A stretch of DNA of 64,000 bases from Benincasa hispida (Eukaryota > Streptophyta > Magnoliopsida > Cucurbitales > Cucurbitaceae), in NCBI RefSeq assembly GCF_009727055.1, contig NC_052354.1, positions 45,839,348-45,903,347 on the forward strand, read 5' to 3'. The notes beneath the pieces were generated by a model, which saw only the letters and a program-made list of their open reading frames with translations, had not been told where the DNA came from and ran no database searches. This document shows, piece after piece, positions 44,245 to 56,501 of the stretch (positions are counted from its first letter, which is position 1; every line of letters begins with the position of its first letter). The translations under genes were made by a program, and so were the position numbers.

Positions 44245-47093
44245 TCACTTTCATACACACCAGCCCTAGTACATCTCCCATGTACTAGCACCCTTGGACG
44301 TGCATCACTTTCATGCAGTCACATAGTCTGGAAAGGAAAAGATATTGCATCTAACTTCATATTACACATAACGTTCACATAATCATGAATTCTCTAAAAT
44401 CTCCCGATCAAGGTCTTGATCATGTTAATTAACCTCAACATACGTAATTAATCTAGTATTAATAGATCCACTCTAGTACATCACTTTCATGCACGAACTC
44501 ATGTAAACAATCAAACATTTGAAATTTCATAATACATCATATAGCTTACACACTTTCATAATAAATCACATAAATAAGCACATAAACAAAATGCTCCAAC
44601 TTTTACCTAACTTTAAGACATTCCCATAGTAGTGTCGCTTAACTCATAATTTAGGGTCATGCTCAATCGTCCTTTTAATATATCTCATAAAATTCTAAAT
44701 CATACTCATACATTAACATGCTTCAAACATATTATCACATGCTTATATATCTTTTCTAAAGAGTCCATTAAATCTCAGAACAGTCAAAATTATCCTTGTA
44801 ACTAGTCTTACAATCCATAACATAAATCATAAATTTATCGGCACAAAGGCGGTTCCAGTAGTAAGATTACTTACCTCAACTTAGTAAAAAACGCAAAACA
44901 AAATCTCCTTAGAATTTCTTTAGCACACTTGAATCAATCTAAAGTTGTGGCTTGGTCCAAGAAAAATTCCAATACTCGATTTAATTAGCCAATCTGATCA
45001 TGAATTAAATCCAAAATCAATAACTCAATTTTCCCACTATTACTCTCAATCCAAAAGAATAACCATCCAACAACTTACAAAACTTACCGATCTTCACCAA
45101 TTTTCTGCAAAACAAAATGGTATCTAGCTTGATGGTCAATGCCTCAAAAATTCCAAACCTCGAATCTAAGTTTCAAACCAAAGACCCAAATTATAAGGAA
45201 AAATAAGTCTTACCCAAGGCTTTTCTCAAAATTTCGGCAAAGATCGGGGCAATGGCGGCCGACGGCCATCGACTTGTGGCTGCCATAGATAGGCAGCGTG
45301 TGTTGCTATCAGACAGTATAAATTGATTAGGCTAGCGGTTGGTAGTGAGGGTCTTGCATGAGAAAGGTTTGCGATAGTGGAAGGGAAAGGAAATTTCTAG
45401 TTTATAGATTTTATTCAGCAGCGATTATGAACAAACCATAGCTTTGAACAACAATCCAACCATTCAAAATGAAACTCTATATGTCTCGAACAGGCTGACC
45501 AATTTAAGCACGATCCAACAATTCAAACTCTGGCAATCAACAATTTTGTGAAAGCTATCGCTGAAAAACCAAATTACTTTCTCCCCCAATTTTTGACCTC
45601 TTTTCACTCTCATTTAATTTCGAAAAAAATCTCAATTCTTTTATTTTTTCCAAATTTTGAAAAGATAAATAAAATATTTTATCACAATATCTCCAAAATC
45701 TCTAAAGATTCTATTAAATTTAGAAATCAATTAACTTTTCAAATTTTCTTAATTTAGGCTTCAAAAACCAAAATTAAAGGGCATAAGATCCATCAATTTG
45801 ATACAAATTAAATCCTTCCAAATATATCAATTCAAAACCACATGAAATTAATTATCTCTTTTATTATTTTTTTTTTTTTAAGTTGACCCTAAACTCCAAA
45901 ATCAAAGGGAAGCAAAATTCAATATTTTCAAGATAATCAGTTCAAATATCTAATCAATTAAATTCAATTTAACCAATAAAAGTTTTTCAATTATTTCAAT
46001 TTAACCCCAATTTTCCAAATGAAAGGGAAATTTAAACTCAATAATTTTAGGTAATTAACTTTTAATTAATTAAGAAACTTTCGCCCTCGAAAGTTCAAGT
46101 CCTTAAATGCTCGTGATACTTAGTTCTTATCTCATCCTCATATTTTCAAATTGCTTCTTCAGACCGATAATTCTACCAAAGAACTTTTAATTAGCACTAA
46201 CTCCACGTTTCAAAAAGTCTTCACCTCCTACCATGAATTGTATAACTTATCTGAGATAATATCATGTTACTCTTTAATCTTAAAATAAACACATAACACC
46301 ATTTAGATCGTCCTATGCATGAGTCTGAAAATCTCACTTAAATGAGGCTCTTGAAGTCCCCATAAAAATACATCACCATAACCTCATAATAGTTGTAACC
46401 ATTACCTAATGTCGGTTTCTAAGATAAAGACCTTCATGATTGCATACATCTATATTGAGAATGTTCACACTCCATAGAGTGGGTCACCTCACTATCCATG
46501 CAACAGAAAATATATCTCTCGTGGTATCTCAAGTCCAGGATTCAGAATTCGGATTCGACACTTAATTGCTCTGATAATCCCCTGCAACCGAGATATGCTA
46601 TCATATTCAATTCGTAATAGTTGATACAAAGTCGTGTGAATCATCTTTCTTTCCTAATAAACAAAGCTGGTGTGCTCCAAGGCAAAACATTAAGGCACAT
46701 ATGAAACACTTTGCTAAATGGTTCTTGTATAAGTGACTTAGGTTATTTCAACTCTGCTAGAGTCCTTCTATGATGAGCCTTAAGGATAAGAGTTGCTCTC
46801 AACTCAAATTCATCTCTAATGCTAGGGGTCATTGTGGGAGATCAAATTTACTCAACCTTAATACTCATATAGCTTGTTTCTTACTTGGAGCTAGATTACT
46901 TTCACCTTCAAATAAAATCGATGGCTTCATTAATTCCTTGTTCTAGATATTCGTGTCCACAATCAAAACCTCTAGACCTTGCTAATACCTTTCAATGTCT
47001 TCCCCCTCTTTAACGAGGCCTTACCCCTTCCATTTCCATAGTTTCTAGCAACTATTGCTACTAAACATCCTTTCATAAAACGTTATGACTTAA
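44245..47093. other. Non-coding LTR-like and degenerate internal sequence of the composite insertion
   Basis: AT-rich (notably 45560-46080), with short open frames of no recognisable domain. A TTCGCCCTCGAAAG word at about 46081-46094 and scattered gag-like stretches on the minus strand (46600-47090) are the only hints of origin. Confidence 0.4.
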
Positions 47094-47257
47094 GTTAGGA
47101 ATGATGTAATAGCTTCACTAATTCTACCTTCCATTGCCTTTTCATCAATTCGGGTCATAGGGGGATTTGGAGCTGCCGGGACAGTCTGATTACTCTCAGC
47201 TCTCTCTGCTTGCACTCCTTCTCTAACTGTCTTTCTTGCTCTAGGTTTAGGTGCCAT
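47094..47257 (-). pseudogene. Gypsy-like gag start (minus strand)
   Basis: The ATG at 47257 (minus) opens a 55-residue frame, MAPKPRARKTVREGVQAERA, with PNPPMTR and an EAITSFL end, then a stop. It lies about 200 bp after the minus-strand PBS, the expected place for gag. Its basic, Pro-rich start resembles plant Ty3/Gypsy gag N-termini. No larger gag domain follows in frame. Confidence 0.5.
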
Positions 47258-47460
47258 GTCCTGTCATGAACTCATAAATTAACTATCTATCTCTAGGTCT
47301 TTCTCAGAAATCATGCTATTAAAACACTACATCACTAATCTCATATATGAATTGAAACTTTCATTAGTAAGACGTACCTGGTGATGACGAGGGATCCGTT
47401 ACTGGGCCTAGGGACTATCTAGACTTACGTAGTAAGTTAGTCTACAGAACCCAAAACATG

Positions 47461-47473
47461 GGCTCTGATACCA
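47461..47473 (-). other. Primer-binding site, minus strand
   Basis: The minus strand reads TGGTATCAGAGCC, the initiator-Met-tRNA PBS. It places a 5' LTR to its right (about 47477-48204). Confidence 0.75.
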
Positions 47474-47929
47474 ACTGTCAGTGTTGGTTGTCTGATTTTA
47501 TTTGGGGAATTTCGATTAAGGTAAGTGATCTTACTACTGGAACTGCCCACGGGCCAGGCTTTAGTTGTATGCTAGCATGATAAATGTATGTTATGGCAAA
47601 ATGTTAGCAAGATCAATTTATAGTATGATCTGAATCAAAGTATATTCTGGCACGAGATCTGAATTATCTAAATATGCACATAGACACTTGAATGCTAGTA
47701 TGAGATGGTATCATAGTGGAACCTCTCCCAATAAGATGTGGTTCGGGGACGAACCAAGCGAAAACTGGTGGGCATGTAACGACTTGAATTCAGGAGGGGT
47801 ACATGAATGAACCGATATCACATCCAACTGAGGGGGATTCTGAGGATATGAAAGTATGGTTAAAAAAGACTAAAAAGAATTGAAAGTTACTACCTATACC
47901 AACAAGGTGTACCTTCCTTTTCAGTGGCT

Positions 47930-48013
47930 CAATCATAAGAACTCCAAAGTTAAGCGTGCTTAGCTTGGAGCAATCCTATGTTGGGTGATCTCCTAGGAAT
48001 TTTCCTAGGATGC
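47930..48013 (+). ncRNA. 5S rRNA-derived sequence inside an LTR (partial, diverged)
   Basis: Plus-strand GAACTCCAAAGTTAAGCGTG, then GCAATCCTATGTTGGGTGAT and CTCCTAGGAA, follow the plant 5S rRNA sequence from about nucleotide 45 onwards (GAACTCCGAAGTTAAGCGTG; GGATGGGTGACCTCCTGGGA). That part of 5S contains the internal Pol III promoter (A box, intermediate element, C box). The first ~40 nucleotides are not recognisable and the C box is mutated (GTGATCTCC for GTGACCTCC). Retroelements with 5S in the LTR are known (Cassandra TRIMs). Here it lies on the strand opposite to the element's PBS. Not a functional rRNA gene. Confidence 0.75.
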
Positions 48014-48204
48014 ATGTGAGTGAGGACAAAGCATGTTGAAAGGACCCCTGTTGGTTTGTGGGGACAACTTTCACTTCTAGAAGCATTCAAGGCAAGTGAG
48101 GATGACGTAGCCAGGTCGCAGGGGACGCAGGGGAATGTCGGGGTCATCAGGGGCCGAATCCGGATTCCGAATCCTTGTCTGAATCCTAGGCCTAGGGTGT
48201 TACA

Positions 48205-49618
48205 AAATCCCTTCCCCCTCCCCCCAACTTCCCTCATTTTTGTGAATTTTCCCCTACTTCTAATCCTCCCAGCACTGCCCCTAGTGTTCTAGCTAAACCT
48301 TAAACCTCCCTTCTTGCTAGCCTTCTAAGAATAATAACCATAAAGTTCAATACCAAATTCGCAATAAACCTGGGCACTCTGCTTTGACATGCTACCAATT
48401 ATCCAACTATACCTCTCAGCACCTTTCACCCTAAGTTCATCTTACGATGACACCTACTCAACTGTCTTTTCTTTCTCTATCTGCTCATACCTCTACTGTC
48501 GCTACTAAGATAAGTCATCCCGACAAAACTAGTATATGGATTCCAAAGCTACCCATCATATGACTCCGGATTCTTTTATTCTTGGCAACACTATTCCTTA
48601 TTATGTGGTGAGAAAATCACAGTCGGCAATGGTAAGCAACTTGACATTCTCTACATTGGCTCAACTATTGTTTATTCCCCTGTTAAACCTCTTATTTTAA
48701 CAAAATGTGTTACATGCTCCATCTATCTCAAATAAACTAATTAGTATTACTAGACTTTGTCATGATAATCAAGCTTTTGTTGAGTTCCATGCTTCTTAAT
48801 TTCTTGTGAAGGATCTCCAAACCAAGACCATCCTTCTTCAAGGAATCCTTAAAGATGGCCTCTATAAATTGTCTCTGCGAGCTCCTTAGTCTTTTGCTCA
48901 TCCATCTCCTTCCATTACTTCCTTTGTCTCTCGTTTATAGTCTCCCTCTTCCTTGTGGCATCTTCTTTTGGGACATTCTACTAGCCTAGTTTTAAAACAT
49001 GTTTCAAGTCTATGTAATCTTCCAACTTCTAGAGTCTATACAACTGAATGTTGTAACTCATGTCACATGGCTAAAATTCATCGTTTACCATTTCCTTTAT
49101 CAATTACAAAACTTGTGAACCTTTTCAGCTTGTTCATTTTGATGTATGGGGACCTTTCCCTCAACTTTCAATTAATGAGCTCATTATTTCCTTTTATTTG
49201 TTGATGATTTTATGCATTGTTCTTGGCTTTATCTACTTAAATCTAAAGATAAGACTATGTCTTGTTTCTATCATTTCAAAAATCTTGTTAATAAGAAAAC
49301 TAAAAGTCTTTAGACTGATTGGGGTGGTGAGTTTAGAAGTCTTGGCTCCATTTTATCTTTAGATCGTTTATAGAATGTCATGGTCATCATTCCTTAGCAA
49401 AATAGTCGAGTAGAAAGGAAAAATTGAATTTTGTCGAAATGGGGCTTGCTTTACTTGCTCATTCTTACTTACCTACTTTTTTTAGCTTTGCTTTTCAAAT
49501 GGCCATTCATCTTATTGATTATTTACCAACTTCTGTCTTCAGCTTTACATCTCCTTATGTAAAGTTATATACTCACCTTCTTGATTATCAAATGTTAAAG
49601 GTGTTTGGTCGTGCATGT
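48205..49618 (+). pseudogene. Ale-like Copia gag end, protease and integrase start (broken)
   Basis: Continues the unit cut at 42952. The gag zinc region is degenerate (NKPGHSALTCYQLS near 48370). The protease active site reads DSKATHHMTPDSF near 48555 (DSG changed to DSK). The integrase zinc part is SLWHLLLGHSTSLVLKHV near 48950 with CCNSCHMAKIHRLPF near 49060. Core motifs are scattered over frames: GGEF-like at about 49325, a degraded NSRVERKN for the NG-x-ERK-x motif at about 49400, and MAIHLIDYLPTSV at 49500. It ends at VFGRAC, where an LTR is inserted. Stops are frequent. Confidence 0.75.
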
Positions 49619-52600
49619 TGTCACACCCTCTCCCAGATTTTCTTCTTGACCTAGGAGAAGATGTGAGGACTGCAGATATCAACCCTTTTATGACATCTAC
49701 CACCCATCTCAACTCTCATAACCTGTTAGTCAAAGCCTTTAACACCTGATAAACAATTTATAGGCATACAATCCCTTAGACACTCCACATCTAGAAACAA
49801 CTAAAGACAGGTGCACAAACTTCTATATACATAATAGAATATTTACACAGATACACAACAGTGAGATCTATTCTCAGTCTTACTCTTAGTCCTTAAAACA
49901 TGCTTAACAACCTAAACTTTTACTCTGCTTCTTCCATTCAAAACTTGCTCTTTGGGTGGAAGACCGGTAGAATAGCTACATTCTAGGGAGTTTACCAATA
50001 CCTAGGGAAAAAGAAAACATCGAAATGAGTGAGCTACTAGCCCAGTGAGTGACTTACTTTTTAAACGTTCTCATTTAACATTAAGTAGAATTTTTAACTC
50101 AAAAACAGTATATATCTCGAATCCTCAGGTTTTGGAAACAACTAAAATCATAAACATGTAAAACATGTAAAAACCCTGGAAACTTAAACATTAACATTTG
50201 CGTTGGAAATCAACATCTTCCAGCCTTAGTTAAAAGAGAGCCCTTTCGCTCGATTACTCAACGTCGAATCCTTAACTGATGTAGATAATCTCAATACAAT
50301 CAGTGTTAATGACATAGTACCTACATGTACATGGTAAAGCCCTAGATACCGTCATACCTTAGGTATCAGGGGATCCAAATACCTTCATACCTTCAGCATC
50401 GGGTTTCCTCGTCAGAACATCATAAAACCTTTTTTGCATAAAGAAACTAAGATTTTAAATCATTAAGCATTCTAGTAAAACATGTGTCATAAGCATATAA
50501 ATCATGAGAAAATAATTCAACTCAAAGAATGCTAGCTAATGTATGCTTTCAATCATTAGAATCAAGTATTCTTTGTAAACCTCTTTTAAAAAGTCATCAA
50601 ACTCAGTCTTAACAACTAGCCTCAAATACTAGAAAGCATACTTTCAATTAATAATAGAACTTTCTATAAACATGTTGTATTTTATGGTAACCCTCAATGC
50701 TTTGAAAAAATTGACTATGCGTCCACACATTAACCTTCAAACTAAAGCATGCATTGAAATTTTTCAAAAAAGTATCCTCATAACTTATGAGTTCAAATTT
50801 GAATCATGCATTGAAAACTCCCAAGTAAATCCTTCATTCAACTTATGCATCAGAACTATTTAATGGAAAACATTCATAAATATGTCAATCACTATCTTAG
50901 GCTACTCCCTTAAAAGATGATAAGCTTCCCCTATTGGTTTTTTCCCTGTGACATCAAAAAGTACCTTTGGTTAATGCCACTAGCTCCCTTTTGGACTTAA
51001 TTTTAATATTTAAGCTTAACATAAAACTTTAGACATTTTCCTTAAAAATTATTAACGTCGAGCTTAACTCATCGCATCTTAACCCATATCATCGCATCAT
51101 CCACACTTAACCAATTTACCTTATAACTTGGCTGAATAATGGAAACCCTCGCTCACGGGTGCTCGGGTAGGCACTAGGACACGTTTCCTTGCCTATGTGA
51201 TGGCCATCCATTGCGCATCACACTCAACATGTCTCGGTTGTTGGCATTCTTCTCTATGTTTCCTTACACCTCGTCTAGCGACTACTTACGCTTGCATATA
51301 CCTTTGCCAATGCTTACACGCATCATGGCATATCATCGACGAGTTAGTTTCTTGCTCATTCGTCGGATGCAATTTCCTACTTACTCATCCACAACACCAT
51401 TTCCAGATTTCAACTTCCAAATTTAATAACTTAAAATAAAACCATTACTCCACCAAATTTCCTTCTAAGAACTTGCTCATAAATATTTTAATTTTTTTAC
51501 CTTAAAATTTGAGCATCAACTTCCTCCTGATGAATAGGAAATCCTTCAATCTTTCAACATTGCCTGAGAACCCTTTGAGACTTTGAATCCTCGACAATAC
51601 TTCAAACTTCCAACATTCAATTGTCTGAAACTCACCTTTGGTAGCTCAAGATCATCTTCAACATCGATCGAGCTTCAAGTGGACAACAATTCTTCTGCCT
51701 TAGCATGACTAAAGTGGCAAAAAAATAGATTTCCTTTTTACAACTTCTATTATATTTGGGTTCATATGAACACTTAACTTAATCAAATGCCACCTGGCTC
51801 ATTAACTCCTAATTAGTGCTCCTAAGACTGCAGCCCACTAACCGAATGATTAAGTTGATCTTCTTCATCTTTACTTCATTGCATAGGGCTTGTGTCCATT
51901 CAAGCCCTTTCTTGGTCACCGTTCATACCTAGCCATCACTGCATTGTCTTGCCTTAAGCATTCTTTACAAGCCTTGCCTGATCATCCTTGCCTCAATTAA
52001 CTCCCACAACATACCTCGTCGCATTAATGAAGTGACGCCATTCACCCATGTCATTGCCTAAGCCCACAGTAGCCTCGCATGCTAGCCTCTAACCTCCTGG
52101 ACAATACATACCATGCGGCCCTCCTAACTCCCTGCCTTAGTGCCCCCTTCTTGTACACTCGCTTAGGAAACTTGGCCACTCGCATGTTGCCTACAATGGC
52201 CTTCACTAACCTCAAATGAGGCTAATCGCATACTCCCTTCGCCAGCCTTAGCCAACACCTCACTCGATAATCATCCTAACTTCCACCATAGCCTTCTACA
52301 TGCACCTTGTGCCATACTTAGCCAAATTTTCCCATCTTGAATTCTTAGGTGCATAGTTTGGCATGCATTCATCGCCTCAAGCTCTCCATTTCCCTTCTAA
52401 GTCTCTGGTTTTCCTTATTTCACCTGTGAGCTTTAATATTTCATGCTTAGAGAAGTGTTGGTTGTCTAAACAAGCTACCCGAGGCATACCTTCTTAACAC
52501 TTAGAGATGTTTCTTTTCTTCTTAACATTTATATACATTCTACATAGCATACACTTAAGTTTAATACTTACAAACATCATAAGCACATAACTGAAAAGAG

Positions 52601-52671
52601 ACTTAAACACAATTACTTAGTATAGTAGGTTTAGGGCTTTACACGTGCTATAGTAGGTTTAGGGCTTTACA
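49619..52671 (-). mobile_element. Large LTR (Gypsy-type) inserted in Copia integrase
   Basis: About 3.05 kb, plus-strand ends TGTCACACCC and GGCTTTACA, no protein domain. The start matches 54891 and 58850 (TGTCACACCC, then CTAGAAGAAGGTGTGAG-like). At 58850 this sequence is the end of a minus-strand Gypsy LTR, hence the orientation. The Copia frame reads ...VFGRAC before and ACFPFLWTYDSHK after. The right flank is CGTGC, and the same word occurs at 49610-49614, four bases before the LTR start, so the duplication is imperfect. No PBS or pol inside: solo LTR. Confidence 0.7.
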
Positions 52672-52676
52672 CGTGC
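52621..52676. repeat. 28-bp tandem duplication at LTR end and target site
   Basis: Two exact copies of a 28-bp unit (52621-52648 and 52649-52676). Each contains TAGTAGGTTTAGGGCTTTACA, written here in two parts as TAGTAGGTTTAGGG and CTTTACA, plus CGTGC. The LTR terminus and the adjoining target sequence are thus both duplicated. Confidence 0.9.
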
Positions 52677-54890
52677 TTTCCATTTCTTTGGACTTATGAT
52701 TCTCATAAACTGCTATTAAATCTCGTGAATGCATCTTTCTTGGTTTTAATATGAGTTATAAAAGTTACTTATGTCTTGATCCTACCTTTGACCGAATCTC
52801 TGTTTCATGTCATGTTATCTTTAATAAAGCTTCGTTTCTAGCTCAACATACTAAATTTTCTTTCTCTAAAACCACCCAATTTCACTCTGATCAAATACAC
52901 TATTATCATATGTCTATTCTTGTACCACCTCCAATATTTCATTCTTCTTCTCCATCACATGTTTCTTCTTCTCTTTCTACCTCCACTTCGTTGGTTCCTC
53001 TTGGTTTTTCCTCTCATATTCGCACTTCACCATTGTCGGACGTGTCTTCCTCTTTTCACCAACATAATCATAAATTTCTTCCCCTCTCACCCTCTTCTGT
53101 TTTGCCTCATCCTTTTTTCCCTCTCTTTGTTAGTCCATCCCCTTCCTCAATTTCATCCTCCACCCATACCTCTCCTTCATTTTCCTCCAACACTTCCAGT
53201 AGTTTCCCAATAACCCAACCTTCCACTTCTATTCCCCCTTTATTTCCTTCCACGAACTCCATCTCTAATCCAATTCCCTCTCAACCTATTAATTCTCTAC
53301 CTTTTACTAATACTCATCATATGATTACTAGATTTAAAGTTGTCATTTGCCCAAATTTTGGCTTTCCCCTGCCTCATCCTCTATCTTCTTTTCCCCTAGT
53401 GAATCTCCAAACTTCAAGACTGTTATTAAGTTTTCTGAGTGGAAACATGCTATGGAAAATGAGTTTCGGGCCTTAACAAAGAATCAAACATGAAGTCTTG
53501 TCCCACCTTCATCTGAGTACAAAGTGATTAGATGTAAGTGGGTATACAAGCTGAAATTAAAACCAAATGGAGAGATTGAACACTACAAGGCTCGATTGGT
53601 TGCACAAGGTTTCGATCAAGCATATGAGATTGCTTATTTTGAGACATTTAGCTCAGTTGTTAAACTCGTCAATATTCACATTGTGTTAGCTTTGGCTATC
53701 CATTTTCTATGGTTCATCAAGTAATTAGATGTCCACAATGTGTTCCTCAATGGCGAATTAACTGAAGATGTTTATATGGTTCAACCATCTGGCTTCATTG
53801 ATCAATAAAAATTGCCCTATGTGTGTAAACTTCATAAAGTTTTGTATGGGTTGAAACAAAGTCCTCGTGCTTGGTTTCTCAAACTTAGTAAATGGCTGCT
53901 TGAATGAGGCTTTCATGCTACTAAATCCAATATCTTTTTTTTTTTTTTTTGTATATTGCACTGCCTCAGTTTTTGTTGTTATTTTGATCTATGTGGATGA
54001 CATAATAGTGACTGGAAATGATGTTGCCCTCATATAGAATTTTATTTGTGATTTGAATGCCATTTATTCATTAAGGAATCTTGGAGATTTATCCTTTTTC
54101 TTAGGTATTCAAGTTTGTTGGCAAGGTGATTTGTTACATTTGTCTCAAGCTAAATACATAATGATTTGCTTTATTGTGCTCAATTAGTTGACTGCAAGAA
54201 TATTGCTCCTCAAATGGATGTCGGTTCTTCTTTCTCAGCTCATGATGGGGATCCTCTTCCTCATCCTACTATATATCGTAGCATTGTGGGTGCTTTACAA
54301 TATTGCACACTAACTAAGCCGGACTTAAGCTTTTTCATTAATAAAGTTTGTCAAATTTTACATGCTCCCACCTCTTCTCATAGTCAGGCAGTTAAGTGTA
54401 TCTTGCGCTATTTCAAGGCCACAAGTTCACTTGGTATTTCTTTCTCATATTTTGTCGATTTGTCTTTGACATGTTACATAGATGTTGATTGGGCAAATTT
54501 TCCGGATGATCGTCGTAATATAGGTGGCTATTATGTGTTTCTTAGTGAAAACTAGTCTCTCGTTCCAGTGTCGAGTTCGAATACCAAGGGATGTCGAATT
54601 TTGCTGGTGAACTTATTTAGGTGCAATCCTATTATCTAAACTGCATTTTCTCCCTCTTATATCCCTTTGTTGTTATGTGATAATGTTAGTGCAACATTCT
54701 TGGCCGCTAATCCTGTTTTTCACTCTTGAACTAAACATATCGAGATTGATCAACATTTCATTAGAGAATGTGTTGCTCGCCGTCAGCTTCTTGTTCGTTT
54801 TGTTCCCTTAAAAGATCAATTTGCTGATACCTTTACGAAGTTGTTACCTTTTCAGCATTTTTGTAATTTGAGGACCAAGCATTCCATTTA
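52677..54890 (+). pseudogene. Ale-like Copia integrase end, linker, RT and RNase H (broken)
   Basis: Integrase end: FLWTYDSHKLLLN and GFNMSYKSYLCLDPTFDRI. The 241-residue frame 52751-53476 is mainly the Ser/Pro-rich linker between integrase and RT usual in this lineage. RT motifs: IRCKWVYKLKLKPNGEIEHY, KARLVAQGFDQ, a stop, [25 protein letters not shown], and the active site IYVDDIIVTGND at about 53990. RNase H: YRSIVGALQYCTLTKPDLSF, YIDVDWANFPDDRRNIGGY, and the end KHIEIDQHFIRECVARRQLL with FADTFTKLLPFQHF. An expansion of T within 53935-53950 and several stops break it. It ends at 54890, where another LTR fragment starts. Confidence 0.85.
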
Positions 54891-56500
54891 TCACACCCCA
54901 TTCTAGATTACTTCTTTAATCTAGAAGATGATGTGAAGACAACAAATAACACCACATTGTGATACTTATTGTCCACCTTAACCTGTCCTACCTAATAACT
55001 CAAATAACTATAAACATCTATGTATATATATACTTCCGAATCAAATCATTCTTTTATTAATACAAAATCAACAAATACATAAAAGTTTCTACACAATTCT
55101 CCACAATACACAATTATGAACTTTATACCCCTTTCTTGAACCCATTACAATTTATGTTACTCTATCAAGGATGTGGAAGACTTTTACCTTTTATAGGCAG
55201 TCAAAACTTTGTCGCTACCTGAGAGGGAGGGGGGGAATAAAAACAGAAAGAATGAGTTGGGGAGCCTAGTGAGTGACATTTTAATATAAGTATAGGATTT
55301 TTCCTTGAAAACCTTTTTAAATATCATGTTAAGCAATTGTAAATCACAATAAAGTATTAAGATATCCAAACCAGTTCCCATCATAGCCAAAAAGCTCCAA
55401 ACAGAAAAATGGCATGATCATAAGTTCCTTAAAATATTTCAAGGGATAAATTTACAGAATCCCTATCCAAACCACAAAACCGAACAAATCTTGTTTCCAT
55501 TCCCTACTGGTATTGTTATACATAGTAATTTGACAACCTGTCTTATGTGCATATAGATATACCTTTTATTCTCTCGTCATAGGCTCAGAAGTTAGATTCA
55601 AAGATCCTCTGACCATTCTATGCGACATTTGTTCTACAAGCTCAAAAGTTAGATCCAAAGATCCTCTAACCATCCCATGTTAGGTTCCACCACATGCTTA
55701 GAAATTAGATCGGAGGATCCTCTGACCATCCCACGCGAGATTTCTTTCACTGGCTCAAAAGCTAGATCCGAAGATCCTCTGACCATTCCGTGTGAGGTTC
55801 TACCACAGACTCGAAAACTATATCTGAAGATCCTCTGACTATCCCGTGCAGTATTATAAAAGCATATTTCCAAACTATATAATATTCATGGAATTAAAAA
55901 TCATTGCTTAAACCATTTTCCAAACATAGTTTTATAATGGACCATAAACCATACATACTATTGTACATCAAAATACTTTGAAATTAACCACTCATCGTTG
56001 AACCAACTTCTCTTGGATTCCCTAACTTCCAGTTTTTCACTTGAGAAATCCAAAATAGGTCAAAGTTGTTCGATTGTGATCCAAGTGAAGGAACTAAATT
56101 CCAGCAGTGGAAGAGAGTGATAGCCTTTGTGTCTAAGAATTAATTTTTGAAACTTTTTAAAAATAGATATTTACAAAACAGAGAGGATAAACACTATACT
56201 GCCTGAGCATGCTTTCGAAAAAGATCAAGAGGAAAGGGAAAGAGAGAACATACCCTTGAAGATCTTTTCTTCGTGTTTTTCCTCTCCCAGTGATCACGAA
56301 CACTTCTTCTCCTCTTGAACATGTCAACCACGAACACAGCAGGAAAGCAGTGAAACTTGGACACCACAATAAAAGCTTCCTCATTATTGTCGAGGTGAGA
56401 ATTAAAGGTATGGGAGTGGGCTTACCTGATTAATTTTGGGTGAATGAGAAGGAAAATTTTGCGAGAGTGCTCTTACAGAGGAAGATGATGAAGTGTAGAG
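54891..56500 (-). repeat. Gypsy-type LTR fragment (minus strand), third related copy
   Basis: It begins TATCACACCCCATTCTAGA, a diverged form of the TGTCACACCC start at 49619 and 58850, followed by CTAGAAGATGATGTGAAGAC as in those copies. Contains a 57-bp tandem repeat (55583-55863). The expected GTGTTACA end is missing, so it is truncated on the right. Confidence 0.65.
55583..55863. repeat. 57-bp tandem repeat, five copies
   Basis: Units start at about 55583, 55640, 55696, 55753 and 55808. Each has GCTCAAAAGTTAGATC-like, AAGATCCTCTGACCAT and a variable GTGAGGTTCTACCACA-like tail. Period 56-57 bp. The overlapping minus-strand open frame is repeat-driven. Confidence 0.88.
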
Positions 56501-56501
56501 A

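Larger units (their letters stand above)
42953..48204. mobile_element. 5.25 kb LTR-element insertion with AAATC target duplication (composite)
   Basis: A perfect 5-bp duplication AAATC flanks it (42948-42952 and 48205-48209). The ends are TGTAACAACC and GGTGTTACA, inverted to each other. On the minus strand it carries a PBS (47461-47473) and a gag start (47257), suggesting a minus-oriented Gypsy-type element, and a CGAGGGCGAAAG motif near 46090 that resembles the end of Gypsy pol. Pol itself is absent. Against a simple element, the word AGTAGTAAGAT-TACTTACC is on the plus strand at 44860 but inverted at 47530, so the two terminal regions are not ordinary direct LTRs. It looks like a deleted and rearranged Gypsy derivative. 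Confidence 0.7.

Noticed and set aside
43427..44269. Several 60-80 residue open frames on both strands with repeated MCTSFVH / MCIRKRCI words
   Set aside because: They are translations of the 64-bp minisatellite; because 64 is not a multiple of three the frame rotates, and no domain appears.
47930..48013. Functional 5S rRNA gene
   Set aside because: The first third is missing, the C box is mutated and no Pol III T-run terminator follows directly; it is a derived fragment.
52751..53476. Longest plain open frame in the lower half (241 residues), rich in Ser, Pro and Thr
   Set aside because: It begins in Copia integrase C-terminal sequence and runs into the low-complexity linker before RT; it is part of a dead pol and not a separate secreted or structural protein.
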